14,391 bases of DNA, from contig JBHGUR010000084.1 in assembly GCA_048976805.1 (NCBI GenBank), positions 1 to 14,391 of the forward strand, given 5' to 3'. Within the stretch, counting starts at the first letter, position 1. Every line of letters starts with the position of its first letter. The translations under genes were made by a program, and so were the position numbers. Origin of the DNA: Ectobacillus sp048976805. GTDB taxonomy: Bacteria > Bacillota > Bacilli > Bacillales > Bacillaceae_G. The notes beneath the pieces were generated by a model. That model was not told where the DNA came from. It ran no database searches and saw only the letters and a list, made by a program, of their open reading frames with translations. Below are positions 6,980 to 14,252 of this stretch, in pieces.

Positions 6980-8278
6980 TTACATCATATCCTCTTCTTG
7001 GAATGATTTTGTTCTCTTGAATTGCCACAATGCTACAGTAATAACGACGGTAGATAGAAGCAGCGTAATTGCGGCCGCTTTGCCGTATTGCGAAGATGTC
7101 ATCGTTAAGTTGTAAATCCAAGAGATTAAAATATCTGTTGAACCCGCGTTTTGCCCAGGCACTGCCGGACCGCCGCCGTTGAATAAGTAAATGATGTTAA
7201 AGTTATTAAAGTTAAACGTATATTGCGTAATTAAAATCGGAGCTGTTGCGTATAAAACAAGCGGCAATGTAATTTTTGTAAACTTCTGCCAAATTGTTGC
7301 TCCGTCGATTGTAGCAGCTTCATACAAATCCGCTGGAATCGATTGCAATATCCCGGTAACCATTGAGAAGATGAATGGGAAGCCGAGCCATGTTTGCAGC
7401 AAAATAACGGCTGTTCTCGTCCAAAATGGATCTGTCATCCATGGTTTAGGATCGATTCCAAGCATAGCTAGCACTTGATTGTTAATTGCACCAAAAGATT
7501 CATTAAACATCCCTGCAAATACGAGAATAGAAACGAACGCAGGAACCGCCCAAGGTAAAATGAAGATTGTGCGGATAATTGCTTTTCCTTTTAAATCTGG
7601 CTGATTTACCAGGATTGCAAGGAAGATGCCAAGAGCTACTTGCAATGTTGTTGCAGTAAACGTCCAAACAATTGTCCAGCCTAATACGCTCAAGAACGTA
7701 TCGCGCCAAGTCGGCATTGTAAACAGTTCCACAAAGTTTTGGAGCCCTACCCAATCTACTAATTTAGCAGGCGGGGAATGATACAGATCGTAGTTTGTAA
7801 ATCCTAAAAGAACGACGAAAATGATTGGGAAGATTACTACAAATACAAGCAAAATAAAGCCCGGTGTAATCATTAAATACGGAAAGCCGTTGTCGATTAA
7901 ATTTTGATATTGCTCTTTAACCGAGCTTAGCGGCAATCCTAAATCGCGCTTTCTTCCATTCGTATAAGCGTCTCTTAAATTAAACGCGTAAATTGCCAAC
8001 CCAAAAGCGGTAACAATAATAGCCAAAATCCCTTTTACCAATAAGAAGACGGAGTGATCACGCGGCACTTCTTCACCTAACGTGACGATACCCCACAAGC
8101 CCATGTTTAACAAATCTCCAAATGCAATAAAAAAGGCTGCTGTTAAAATAAATAGGATAACTCCTTTTAAAACCTGGCGGTTATATAACTGTCCAAGCCC
8201 GGGAATAATCGACAAAAGCGCTGCTGTTTTTGCATGCTTTGTGCCATTTGCAGCTGTAGGACGTGCAATGTTTTCCAT
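6980..8278 (-). CDS. mdxF: Maltodextrin ABC transporter permease MdxF (MalF type)
   Basis: MdxF is the larger membrane subunit (432 residues) of the maltodextrin importer and forms the translocation path with MdxG. The first ~110 residues contain extra hydrophobic segments (about 20-53 and 78-100), beginning with a small AALLSIIPGLGQLYNRQ motif seen in proteins with short N-terminal membrane modules. A canonical permease core follows from about 134. The EAA loop is at about 320-343 (EAATIDGAT, ending in TLPL). The large periplasmic loop of E. coli MalF is absent, as in Firmicutes. Start ATG 8278 follows AAGGGGGA at a slightly long spacing of about 10 bases. It is 92 bases after mdxE, a gap that holds a strong hairpin, and 1 base before mdxG. 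Confidence 0.94.
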   Translation of the reverse strand: MENIARPTAANGTKHAKTAALLSIIPGLGQLYNRQVLKGVILFILTAAFFIAFGDLLNMGLWGIVTLGEEVPRDHSVFLLVKGILAIIVTAFGLAIYAFNLRDAYTNGRKRDLGLPLSSVKEQYQNLIDNGFPYLMITPGFILLVFVVIFPIIFVVLLGFTNYDLYHSPPAKLVDWVGLQNFVELFTMPTWRDTFLSVLGWTIVWTFTATTLQVALGIFLAILVNQPDLKGKAIIRTIFILPWAVPAFVSILVFAGMFNESFGAINNQVLAMLGIDPKPWMTDPFWTRTAVILLQTWLGFPFIFSMVTGILQSIPADLYEAATIDGATIWQKFTKITLPLVLYATAPILITQYTFNFNNFNIIYLFNGGGPAVPGQNAGSTDILISWIYNLTMTSSQYGKAAAITLLLSTVVITVALWQFKRTKSFQEEDMM

Positions 8279-8324
8279 AATTCTGGGTTCCCCCTTCTCT
8301 ACTCATTACCCTCTATCGAATAGG

Positions 8325-8356
8325 CATTTGTACCCCTTTAGGGAGGGGTACAAATG
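8325..8356 (-). other. Strong intergenic hairpin between mdxE and mdxF
   Basis: CATTTGTACCCC (8325-8336) and GGGGTACAAATG (8345-8356) form a perfect 12-bp stem with an 8-base loop, 14 bases after the mdxE stop. On the transcribed minus strand it is followed by CCTATTCG, not by a U-run, so full termination is unlikely. By analogy with the malE-malF gap of enteric bacteria, it probably protects mdxE mRNA from 3' decay or gives partial termination. Either would make the binding protein more abundant than the permeases. Confidence 0.72.
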
Positions 8357-8370
8357 AATTGAGTTTTCTA

Positions 8371-9633
8371 TTACTTCTTTTTGCCGTGGTTTGTTTTAAT
8401 ATTTGTTTCAATTTGCTTCACAGCTTCATCTAACGCTTTCTTAGAATCAGCTTTGCCAGTTACGATATTTTGCAATGCGCTTGCAGCCGGTGCCCATACC
8501 TCGCCCATTTCTGGAATGTTAGGCATTGGTGTTGCATATTGAGATTGTTCTGCAACCGCTTTCGCACCTTCGTCAGTAAGTCCATCCATTACAGTTTTAA
8601 CAGGCGGGATTTCTTTTGTTTTTTCATAACGAACTTTAGAGTTTTCTTCGTTTGTAATATAATCGATAAATTTAGTTGCCAGCTCTTGCTTTTTAGAGTA
8701 AGCAGATACATGATATCCTTTTACTCCCAAGAACGTCTTTACATGTTCGCCGTTTGGAAGCGTTGGCATTGCCGTTACGCCGTAATCAATACCCGCGTTT
8801 TTGTAGCCTTGGAACGCCCATGGGCCATTCATAACGGAAGCTGCTTTTCCTTCATTGAATAAAGCATCTAACGCTGCGCCACCATTTTCACCGATGATGC
8901 CTTTCGGGAATAAGTTTTCTTTATACCATTTTGCGATATAATCAGCACCTTTTACAGCGCCTTCATTATTTAACTCTACTTTTGTCGGGTCTAGGTTTGT
9001 AGCCTCCCCGCCAAACACAGAACCGCCCATACCGGCCATGACACCGTTTGCAAAGTAGAAGTTATCCCATAATGCCAAGAAGCCGTACTTATCGCCTTTT
9101 GTAAAGCCTTTAGAGAAGCTATATACATCTTCCATTGTTTTTGGAGCTTCCGGCATTAATTTTTTGTTATAAATGAATACAGGCGTTTCGATCGCTTTTG
9201 GTAAACCGTACAATTTGCCTTGGAATGTTTCTGCATTCATTGAAACGTCTGCAAAACGATCTTTTACAGATTGGTCAACCTTCAATTCGGAAATCAATCC
9301 TTCTGTAACCGCTCCTCCGATTTGGTCATGCGGGATTGTAATAACATCCGGGCCTGTACCAGCAGGGCCGTCAAGGCGCAGTTGCTTTAATTGGTCAGTT
9401 GTTCCAAGCTCCTTAATTTTAACTTTTACCTTGTTCTCTTGCTCAAACTTCTTAACAGCATCTTCAATTCCGTTTACCTTGTCCTTATCTTCCCATACGA
9501 CAAGCGTGTTGCTGTCCGCTTTGGAATCTTTCGCTTTAGACGCTTTGTCGCCTTCTTGCGGTCCGCATGCCGCTAGCATACTGATTGTTAAAGCAGGTAC
9601 AGTTAATAACGATAACGCTTTCACTTTTTTCAT
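8371..9633 (-). CDS. mdxE: Maltodextrin-binding lipoprotein MdxE (MalE type)
   Basis: This 420-residue solute-binding protein captures maltodextrins at the outer face of the membrane and delivers them to MdxFG. The N-terminus is a lipoprotein signal: basic MKKVK, a hydrophobic core and lipobox LAAC at 20-23, so Cys23 would be lipidated. A charged, flexible linker (about 24-40) leads into an SBP_bac_1 fold with typical motifs such as GTGPDVITIPHDQIG and a late GKADSKKALDE stretch. The ATG at 9633 follows an AGGAGAGGGG ribosome binding region. It is the first gene of the mdx operon, behind a ~110-base leader that carries two LacI-type operators. A hairpin follows its stop codon. Confidence 0.95.
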   Translation of the reverse strand: MKKVKALSLLTVPALTISMLAACGPQEGDKASKAKDSKADSNTLVVWEDKDKVNGIEDAVKKFEQENKVKVKIKELGTTDQLKQLRLDGPAGTGPDVITIPHDQIGGAVTEGLISELKVDQSVKDRFADVSMNAETFQGKLYGLPKAIETPVFIYNKKLMPEAPKTMEDVYSFSKGFTKGDKYGFLALWDNFYFANGVMAGMGGSVFGGEATNLDPTKVELNNEGAVKGADYIAKWYKENLFPKGIIGENGGAALDALFNEGKAASVMNGPWAFQGYKNAGIDYGVTAMPTLPNGEHVKTFLGVKGYHVSAYSKKQELATKFIDYITNEENSKVRYEKTKEIPPVKTVMDGLTDEGAKAVAEQSQYATPMPNIPEMGEVWAPAASALQNIVTGKADSKKALDEAVKQIETNIKTNHGKKK

Positions 9634-9679
9634 AGGTGTAACCCCTCTCCTAAAGAATTAGATTAGTATACGAAAGTAG

Positions 9680-9735
9680 TTCAAACGTTTGCACAAATTC
9701 CGCAAACCCTCGTGGGATTAATGGAAACGTTTGCA
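9680..9735 (-). promoter_or_regulatory. Two phased LacI-type operators, with a half-site midway, in the mdxE leader
   Basis: Two palindromes share 12 identical bases, AAACGTTTGCAC on the plus strand (9683-9694 and 9725-9736). The full 14-mers are 9680-9693 and 9722-9735, and their CG centres are 42 bases apart, about four helical turns. CGCAAACC at 9701-9708 matches one half-site, with its centre exactly 21 bases from each full site. All lie downstream of the mdxE -10 box, so a bound repressor would block elongation or escape. TGCAAACG is shared with the site before malP, pointing to MalR. The outer site also matches cre (TGWNANCGNTNWCA) at 12 of 14 positions, so CcpA cannot be excluded. Confidence 0.72.
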
Positions 9736-9749
9736 CCCTTCATGTCCTT

Positions 9750-9779
9750 ATTATACAATCGCGAATCTTTTTTATTCAA
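9750..9779 (-). promoter_or_regulatory. mdxE operon promoter
   Basis: On the minus strand TTGAAT (9779-9774) and a perfect TATAAT (9755-9750) are 18 bases apart. Transcription would start near 9743, about 110 bases before the mdxE ATG and just upstream of the first operator. This is the expected main promoter for mdxEFG and the amylase, with possible read-through into malR and malP. Confidence 0.75.
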
Positions 9780-9808
9780 CACTTTTTTTAGGAATTACGA
9801 TTCGAAAT

Positions 9809-9837
9809 TTGTCTAAATTAAGAAAAATCCCTATATT
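9809..9837 (+). promoter_or_regulatory. Candidate promoter of the GH13_20 amylase gene
   Basis: TTGTCT (9809-9814) and TATATT (9832-9837) are 17 bases apart on the plus strand. A start near 9844 would leave a ~150-base leader. A second, poorer candidate uses TTGACT (9917-9922), but no good -10 box follows at normal spacing. The promoter is back to back with the mdxE promoter, about 30 bases away. It has no TGCAAACG-type operator of its own. Confidence 0.5.
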
Positions 9838-9997
9838 TGTACTCTCTTATCCTCCTAAAACCAGCACTGCGCGGCTTCTTCCCTCCTCTCATTTCTTTTT
9901 AAATACATAATTGCAATTGACTTTATATCACTCAAATAATAACCTAAATAAAAAGAGCAACCGATTGCTCCTTAATAATGGCAAGGAGGAGAAAGTA
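9838..9997 (+). other. Untranslated leader before the GH13_20 gene, with a small hairpin
   Basis: The gap between mdxE and the divergent amylase gene (9634-9997) holds no credible gene. After the promoters, about 9866-9900 is a pyrimidine-rich tract. GAGCAA (9955-9960) and TTGCTC (9965-9970) form a 6-bp hairpin with a CCGA loop, 12 bases before the AAGGAGG ribosome binding site (9983-9989). No U-run follows it. The frame is open back to 9911, but that stretch is low-complexity and absent from the family. Confidence 0.45.
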
Positions 9998-11758
9998 TTG
10001 TTAAAAGAAGCTATTTATCATCGTCCGAAAAACAATTTTGCATACGCTTACGACAAAGAAACGCTGCACCTTCGCTTACGCACAAAGAAGAATGATGTTG
10101 AAAAAGTAACTCTCATTCATGGCGATCCGTACATGTGGGAAGACGGAGCTTGGCAATATGAAAAAACCGAAATGAAGAAAACGGCAACGACCGAGCTGTT
10201 TGATTATTGGTTTATTGCTATAAAGCCCGATTTCCGCCGCTTCCGTTACGGATTTGAATTATCTAGCGGCAATGAAACTATCATTTATACAGAAAAAGGT
10301 TTTTTTGACGAAGTTATTACAGATGACAATGCCGCTTACTTCTGTTTTCCATATTTAAATCCGGAAGATGTGTTTGAGCCGCCTGCCTGGGTGCGCGATA
10401 CAGTTTGGTACCAAATCTTTCCGGAACGCTTCGGCAACGGCAATCCCGCTAACGACCCAGAAGACGCATTGCCATGGGGCAGCGAGGAACCAACGCCAAC
10501 AAACTTCTTTGGCGGTGATTTCGAAGGCGTAATCGAGCATATCGACCATCTTGTCGAGCTGGGCGTGACCGGTTTGTACTTTACCCCAATCTTCAAAGCA
10601 ACAACAAACCATAAATATGATACAGTCGATTACATGGAAATCGATCCGCAATTCGGGGATAAAGAAACATTTAAACGCCTCGTCCAGGTTTGCCATGAAA
10701 ACGGTATCAAGGTCATGCTTGATGCTGTATTTAATCATAGCGGCTTCTATTTCCCGCAGTTTCAGGATGTGCTAGAAAAAGGAGAAGCTTCCCAATACAA
10801 AGATTGGTTTTACATTTGGGATTATCCGGTGCAAACAGAACCGAAGCCAAATTACGATACATTCGCCTTTACTCACATGATGCCAAAATTAAATACGGCT
10901 CATCCGGAAGTGCGTGAATATTTACTAGAGGTCGGCCGCTATTGGGTCAGGGAATTCGATATCGACGGCTGGCGCCTTGACGTGGCAAACGAAGTATCCC
11001 ATGATTTCTGGCGCGAATTCCGCAAAGAAGTAAAAGCGATTAAACCGGATGTGTATATTTTAGGCGAAATTTGGCACGATTCTATGCCGTGGCTGCAAGG
11101 CGACCAATTTGACGCAGTTATGAACTATCCTTACACAAACGCTGCGATCCAGTTCTTTGCTAAAAATGCCATTACCGCACAGGAATTTGCGTACAAAACA
11201 ACGGATGCGCTTCTTATGTATCCGGAAAACGCAACGGAGGTTGCCTTCAACCTGCTCGGAAGCCATGACACGCCGCGCATTTTGACTGTATGCCAAGAGA
11301 ATAAAGAGAAAGTAAAGCAATTATTCACATTCCTTCTGTCTTCCCCGGGCGCTCCTTGTATTTATTACGGAGACGAAATCGGCATGGCGGGGGAAATGGA
11401 TCCCGGCTGCCGTAAATGCATGATTTGGGCAGAAGAAGGACAAGACAGAGAGCTATTTTCCTTCCTCCAGCAGCTAATCCGCCTGCGCAAAGATCTCCCT
11501 GCATTTGGAAATCGCGGCTCTATCCACTTTATTGCAGCGGATAATGACACGAATTGCGTAATGTACACGAAAACATATAAAAACGAAACATTATTGTTTG
11601 CATTTAACAACTCCGACGAAGAGATTGCTGTCGATGTTCCATTTGATTTAAAAGGCAAAAAGGTAACTAACCTTTTAACCGGCACAGAGTTTGCACAAGA
11701 AGCAAAAAAAGCGAAGCTTACAATCAGCCCGAATGGGTATGTTATATTACAATTCTAA
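9998..11758 (+). CDS. Cyclomaltodextrinase / neopullulanase / maltogenic amylase (GH13_20)
   Basis: This is a cytoplasmic enzyme of 586 residues that hydrolyses cyclodextrins, pullulan and branched maltodextrins, mainly to maltose or panose. The N-terminal CBM34 domain (about 1-123) mediates dimer formation in the family. The catalytic barrel follows, with a C-terminal beta domain from about 505. Conserved regions include DAVFNH (242-247), GWRLDVANE with nucleophile Asp328, GEIWH with Glu357 and GSHD with Asp424. These numbers coincide with those of Thermus maltogenic amylase (328/357/424). MPKLN (295-299) is the subfamily-20 signature. There is no signal peptide. The start is TTG 9998: AAGGAGG lies 8 bases before it, and the family begins M(L/F)KEAIYHRP. 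It is divergent from mdxE and convergent with the AraC gene. It would feed maltose to MalP. Exact specificity (cyclodextrinase or neopullulanase) cannot be read from sequence. Confidence 0.94.
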   Translation: MLKEAIYHRPKNNFAYAYDKETLHLRLRTKKNDVEKVTLIHGDPYMWEDGAWQYEKTEMKKTATTELFDYWFIAIKPDFRRFRYGFELSSGNETIIYTEKGFFDEVITDDNAAYFCFPYLNPEDVFEPPAWVRDTVWYQIFPERFGNGNPANDPEDALPWGSEEPTPTNFFGGDFEGVIEHIDHLVELGVTGLYFTPIFKATTNHKYDTVDYMEIDPQFGDKETFKRLVQVCHENGIKVMLDAVFNHSGFYFPQFQDVLEKGEASQYKDWFYIWDYPVQTEPKPNYDTFAFTHMMPKLNTAHPEVREYLLEVGRYWVREFDIDGWRLDVANEVSHDFWREFRKEVKAIKPDVYILGEIWHDSMPWLQGDQFDAVMNYPYTNAAIQFFAKNAITAQEFAYKTTDALLMYPENATEVAFNLLGSHDTPRILTVCQENKEKVKQLFTFLLSSPGAPCIYYGDEIGMAGEMDPGCRKCMIWAEEGQDRELFSFLQQLIRLRKDLPAFGNRGSIHFIAADNDTNCVMYTKTYKNETLLFAFNNSDEEIAVDVPFDLKGKKVTNLLTGTEFAQEAKKAKLTISPNGYVILQF

Positions 11759-11789
11759 TTGGAAACATTGTTACACACATTATACCGCT

Positions 11790-11816
11790 AAAAAGCAACC
11801 GGTTCGGTTGCTTTTT
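11790..11816. terminator. Bidirectional terminator between the GH13_20 gene and the AraC-family gene
   Basis: AAAAAGCAACC (11790-11800) pairs with GGTTGCTTTTT (11806-11816) around GGTTC, followed by ATTT. The A-run and T-run make it work on both strands. The stop codon of the convergent AraC-family gene (11817-11815) lies within the stem's T-run, so the two units are packed with no spare bases. Confidence 0.9.
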
Positions 11817-12690
11817 ATTTCCCTTTCCCTTCCCGCTGCGTCATTCTTCTATACACCTGCGGACTCATCCCTTCTTTTTTGCGAAACATCCGCGAAAAGT
11901 ACGTTTCATCTTGAATGCCTACTTGCTTTGCGATGCTTTTTACCTTCTCGTTTGTCGTCTCAAGAAGCCGCTTCGCCCGGGAAATCCGTATCTCATTCAA
12001 ATATTGGAGCGGGCTGATCCCCATCGTTTTTTGCATGCAGCGCGTAATATAATCAACATGATAATGCAGCTGCTCGGCGATATCCGCCATCTTTACCTCC
12101 TCTGTGTAATGCTGGCCAATGTAGGCGGCTGCCTGCTCGCTTACCTTTTCTGCCGCACTCGGAATCGCCAAGGCTTCTTTTTGTAAAAGCAACAAAAACC
12201 GATAAAACAAAAGCGGCTGCCGCAGTTTTTCCTCAATCGATATAGAATCCCCAGCCTGTACGAGCTCTTCTAGCAACCGCTCCCCCAATTCCCTATTTTG
12301 CAACATACCATATTGCGGAATTCGCAGCAAAAAGACAGCCGGCTCCGTAAACGTTTCCTCCTCTATCAACACGTCCGTCCAGCTGAAGCTATGCTTTTCA
12401 GACAAGGTCAGCGGCTTCTCCGCCTGAAAATGAAACCAGTAAAAATGGGTATTTTCCCCACATTCTCTATAGCCGAAATGCTCCAGCCCCGGAACCAGGA
12501 TAAGATACTCGCCTTCTTTCACCTCATACTCCTGCCCAGCCTCATTCATATACAGCGTTCCTTTTTGTACGTACAAACAGTCAAACACCGTATAATTGCG
12601 CCGAAAATGTTTTCTTCCCTTTCGAAACGTTCCTCTGCCGCTTTTAATAAAAGTTGGAAACGGCGGAACATCAAACTCCAATATTTTCAT
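11815..12690 (-). CDS. AraC-family transcriptional regulator
   Basis: The protein is a 291-residue DNA-binding regulator. The N-terminal part (about 30-90) looks like the cupin sensor domain of AraC proteins (VFDCLYVQKGTLYMNEAGQE, then EGEYLILVPG and HFYWFHF). The C-terminal part holds two helix-turn-helix motifs, about 198-222 (VKMADIAEQLHYHVDYITRC) and 247-271 (KVKSIAKQVGIQDETYFSRM), ending with the family's FRKKEGMSPQVYRR. This order is typical of sugar-responsive activators. ATG 12690 is chosen over in-frame GTG 12699, because AGGTGAGG (12701-12694) fits the ATG and overlaps the GTG. It is divergent from the MATE gene, and a 14-bp repeat occurs in both leaders. The effector and targets are unknown; control of the MATE gene, itself or the neighbouring dextrinase is inference. 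Confidence 0.9.
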   Translation of the reverse strand: MKILEFDVPPFPTFIKSGRGTFRKGRKHFRRNYTVFDCLYVQKGTLYMNEAGQEYEVKEGEYLILVPGLEHFGYRECGENTHFYWFHFQAEKPLTLSEKHSFSWTDVLIEEETFTEPAVFLLRIPQYGMLQNRELGERLLEELVQAGDSISIEEKLRQPLLFYRFLLLLQKEALAIPSAAEKVSEQAAAYIGQHYTEEVKMADIAEQLHYHVDYITRCMQKTMGISPLQYLNEIRISRAKRLLETTNEKVKSIAKQVGIQDETYFSRMFRKKEGMSPQVYRRMTQREGKGK

Positions 12691-12702
12691 TTTCCTCACC
12701 TA

Positions 12703-12794
12703 AAAAGTCGTTTTTATCCTGTTTATTTCGGTTCATTCTCTTTTTATTATATCAACCTGCTTATAAACTAAGTAAAGTGCAAAAGTCGTTTTTA
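12703..12794. promoter_or_regulatory. AraC/MATE divergent promoter region with a 14-bp direct repeat
   Basis: AAAAGTCGTTTTTA occurs at 12703-12716 and 12781-12794, 78 bases apart in the same orientation. One copy is in the leader of the AraC-family gene, the other just before the MATE ribosome binding site. Between them, TGATATAAT on the minus strand (12754-12746) is an extended -10 for the AraC gene. TATAAA (12762-12767) is a possible -10 for the MATE gene with a poor -35. AraC-family proteins commonly bind direct repeats, so these are candidate operator sites. Confidence 0.5.
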
Positions 12795-12814
12795 GTAAAG
12801 GAGTTGTCCCAACA

Positions 12815-14167
12815 GTGAAGGAAACAACTAAAAAGATCTCCTTATTTATGTTAACGTGGCCTATCTTTATTGAAGTTCTTTTATATATGCTGATGGGAAA
12901 CGCGGATACTTTGATGCTTAGCCAATATTCCGATGAATCCGTTGCGGCTGTCGGCGTAGCCAATCAAGTGTTAAACATCATAATCGTTATGTTCGGTTTT
13001 GTCACAACCGGAACCGCTGTCCTCATCGCCCAGCACATTGGGGCGAAAGAAATGCGCAGCGCAAAGGAAGTTGCGATTATTTCCTTGGCAGCTAATGCTA
13101 TTTTTGGTCTTATCACCAGTTTATTGCTCGTTATATTTTGCCGCCCGATTTTAGAAGCAATGGGACTTGACCAACAATTGATGCCGCGGGCGGAAGCATT
13201 CATGAAAATCGTAGGCGGCTTTTCTGTTGTGCAGGCTCTAATCATGACGGTGGGAGCCATTTTAAGAAGCAACGGTTACACACGGGATACGATGGTCGTT
13301 ACAATCGCCATGAACATTTTAAATGTTATTGGCAACTACTTTGTTATTTTCGGCCCGTTCGGTTTTCCTATCCTAGGGGAGGCCGGAGTTGCTTGGTCTA
13401 CCTCTATTAGCAGAATAATTGGTCTTATCTTCGTTTTATATTTGCTATTTAGAAGAACCGGAAACTTGTTTGCGAATATGTCCCTCGCAAAGCTTCCGCA
13501 CGTTCATTTGCGAAACCTGCTGAAAATCGGCATTCCGTCAGCAGGAGAACATTTATCCTATAACGCTTCGCAAATTGTAATTACGTATTTCATCACCATG
13601 CTCGGTACACAAGCTTTAACAACGAAAGTATACGCCCAGAATTTGACGATGTTTATTTTTTTATTCGGCGTTGCCGTCAGCCAAGGGCAGCAAATTATCA
13701 CCGGTCAGCTTGTAGGCGCCGGGCGGTTTGAAGAAGCCTATAAAAGCTGCTTGCGCGCATTGAAGATTTCCATCGTTATTGCTATTGCAATGTCTATCTC
13801 ATTCTCTTTATTCCGCGAGCAGCTGTTTTCTATATTTACCCACAACCCAAGCATTATCCAAACCGGCAGCCTGTTGATTTTGCTTACATTAATTTTGGAG
13901 CCCGGACGGACCTTTAACTTAATCATCATCAGTTCCCTCCGAGCTGCAGGCGACGTGAAATTTCCTGTTTATATGGGAATTTTATCGATGTGGGGAGTAA
14001 GCATTCCTGTCGCTTATATTTTCGGCATTCATTTCGGCTTCGGATTAGTTGGCGTATGGATCGGCTTTATCGCGGATGAATGGCTGCGCGGATTGTTAAT
14101 GCTCTGGCGCTGGCGCTCGCGCGTATGGGAATCCAAATCCTTCGTTGCTTCCCAACCCGCTTCTTAG
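12815..14167 (+). CDS. MATE-family cation-coupled multidrug exporter
   Basis: This is a 450-residue integral membrane protein with about 12 predicted helices in two homologous halves, the usual MATE length and plan. The first helix region has the family motif MGNADTLMLSQYS (27-39) with Asp31, then AVGVANQV. The second half begins near 240 with GIPSAGEHLSY. MATE proteins export cationic or aromatic compounds in exchange for Na+ or H+; the substrate here is unknown. The start is GTG 12815, with AAAGGAG (12797-12803) at a rather long 11-base spacing. No better start is in frame upstream. It is divergent from the AraC-family gene, which may control it, and is followed by its own terminator. No sequence link to maltodextrin use is visible. 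Confidence 0.92.
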   Translation: MKETTKKISLFMLTWPIFIEVLLYMLMGNADTLMLSQYSDESVAAVGVANQVLNIIIVMFGFVTTGTAVLIAQHIGAKEMRSAKEVAIISLAANAIFGLITSLLLVIFCRPILEAMGLDQQLMPRAEAFMKIVGGFSVVQALIMTVGAILRSNGYTRDTMVVTIAMNILNVIGNYFVIFGPFGFPILGEAGVAWSTSISRIIGLIFVLYLLFRRTGNLFANMSLAKLPHVHLRNLLKIGIPSAGEHLSYNASQIVITYFITMLGTQALTTKVYAQNLTMFIFLFGVAVSQGQQIITGQLVGAGRFEEAYKSCLRALKISIVIAIAMSISFSLFREQLFSIFTHNPSIIQTGSLLILLTLILEPGRTFNLIIISSLRAAGDVKFPVYMGILSMWGVSIPVAYIFGIHFGFGLVGVWIGFIADEWLRGLLMLWRWRSRVWESKSFVASQPAS

Positions 14168-14183
14168 ACAGTAATTATAGCTA

Positions 14184-14215
14184 AAAAACCTCAAGTCAAA
14201 GGGCTTGAGGTTTTT
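14184..14215 (+). terminator. Terminator after the MATE gene
   Basis: AAAAACCTCAAG (14184-14195) pairs with CTTGAGGTTTTT (14204-14215) around an 8-base loop, followed by a TATATTTTTT tract. It begins 16 bases after the MATE stop codon. The A-run before the stem would also allow termination of transcripts arriving from the other side. Confidence 0.9.
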
Positions 14216-14252
14216 ATATTTTTTAGATGTAAAACCGTTCTCTTTAGAAGAA

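Noticed and set aside
8470..8862. 130-codon open frame on the plus strand inside mdxE
   Set aside because: It is antisense to a gene with clear family motifs, is rich in Cys/Phe/Arg as shadow frames are, and has no ribosome binding site.
9173..9661. 162-codon open frame on the plus strand opposite the start of mdxE
   Set aside because: It is antisense to the lipoprotein signal and binding domain. Its Ser-rich composition is the complement of mdxE codons, and it has no credible start site.
9722..9735. Calling the outer mdxE leader site a pure CcpA cre box
   Set aside because: It matches cre at only 12 of 14 positions, while its half-site is identical to the inner site and to the one before malP. 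A shared MalR site is the simpler reading, with CcpA overlap left open.
12298..12771. 157-codon open frame opposite the AraC-family gene
   Set aside because: It mirrors the regulator's coding strand, shows no family motif, and would run through the regulator's own promoter.
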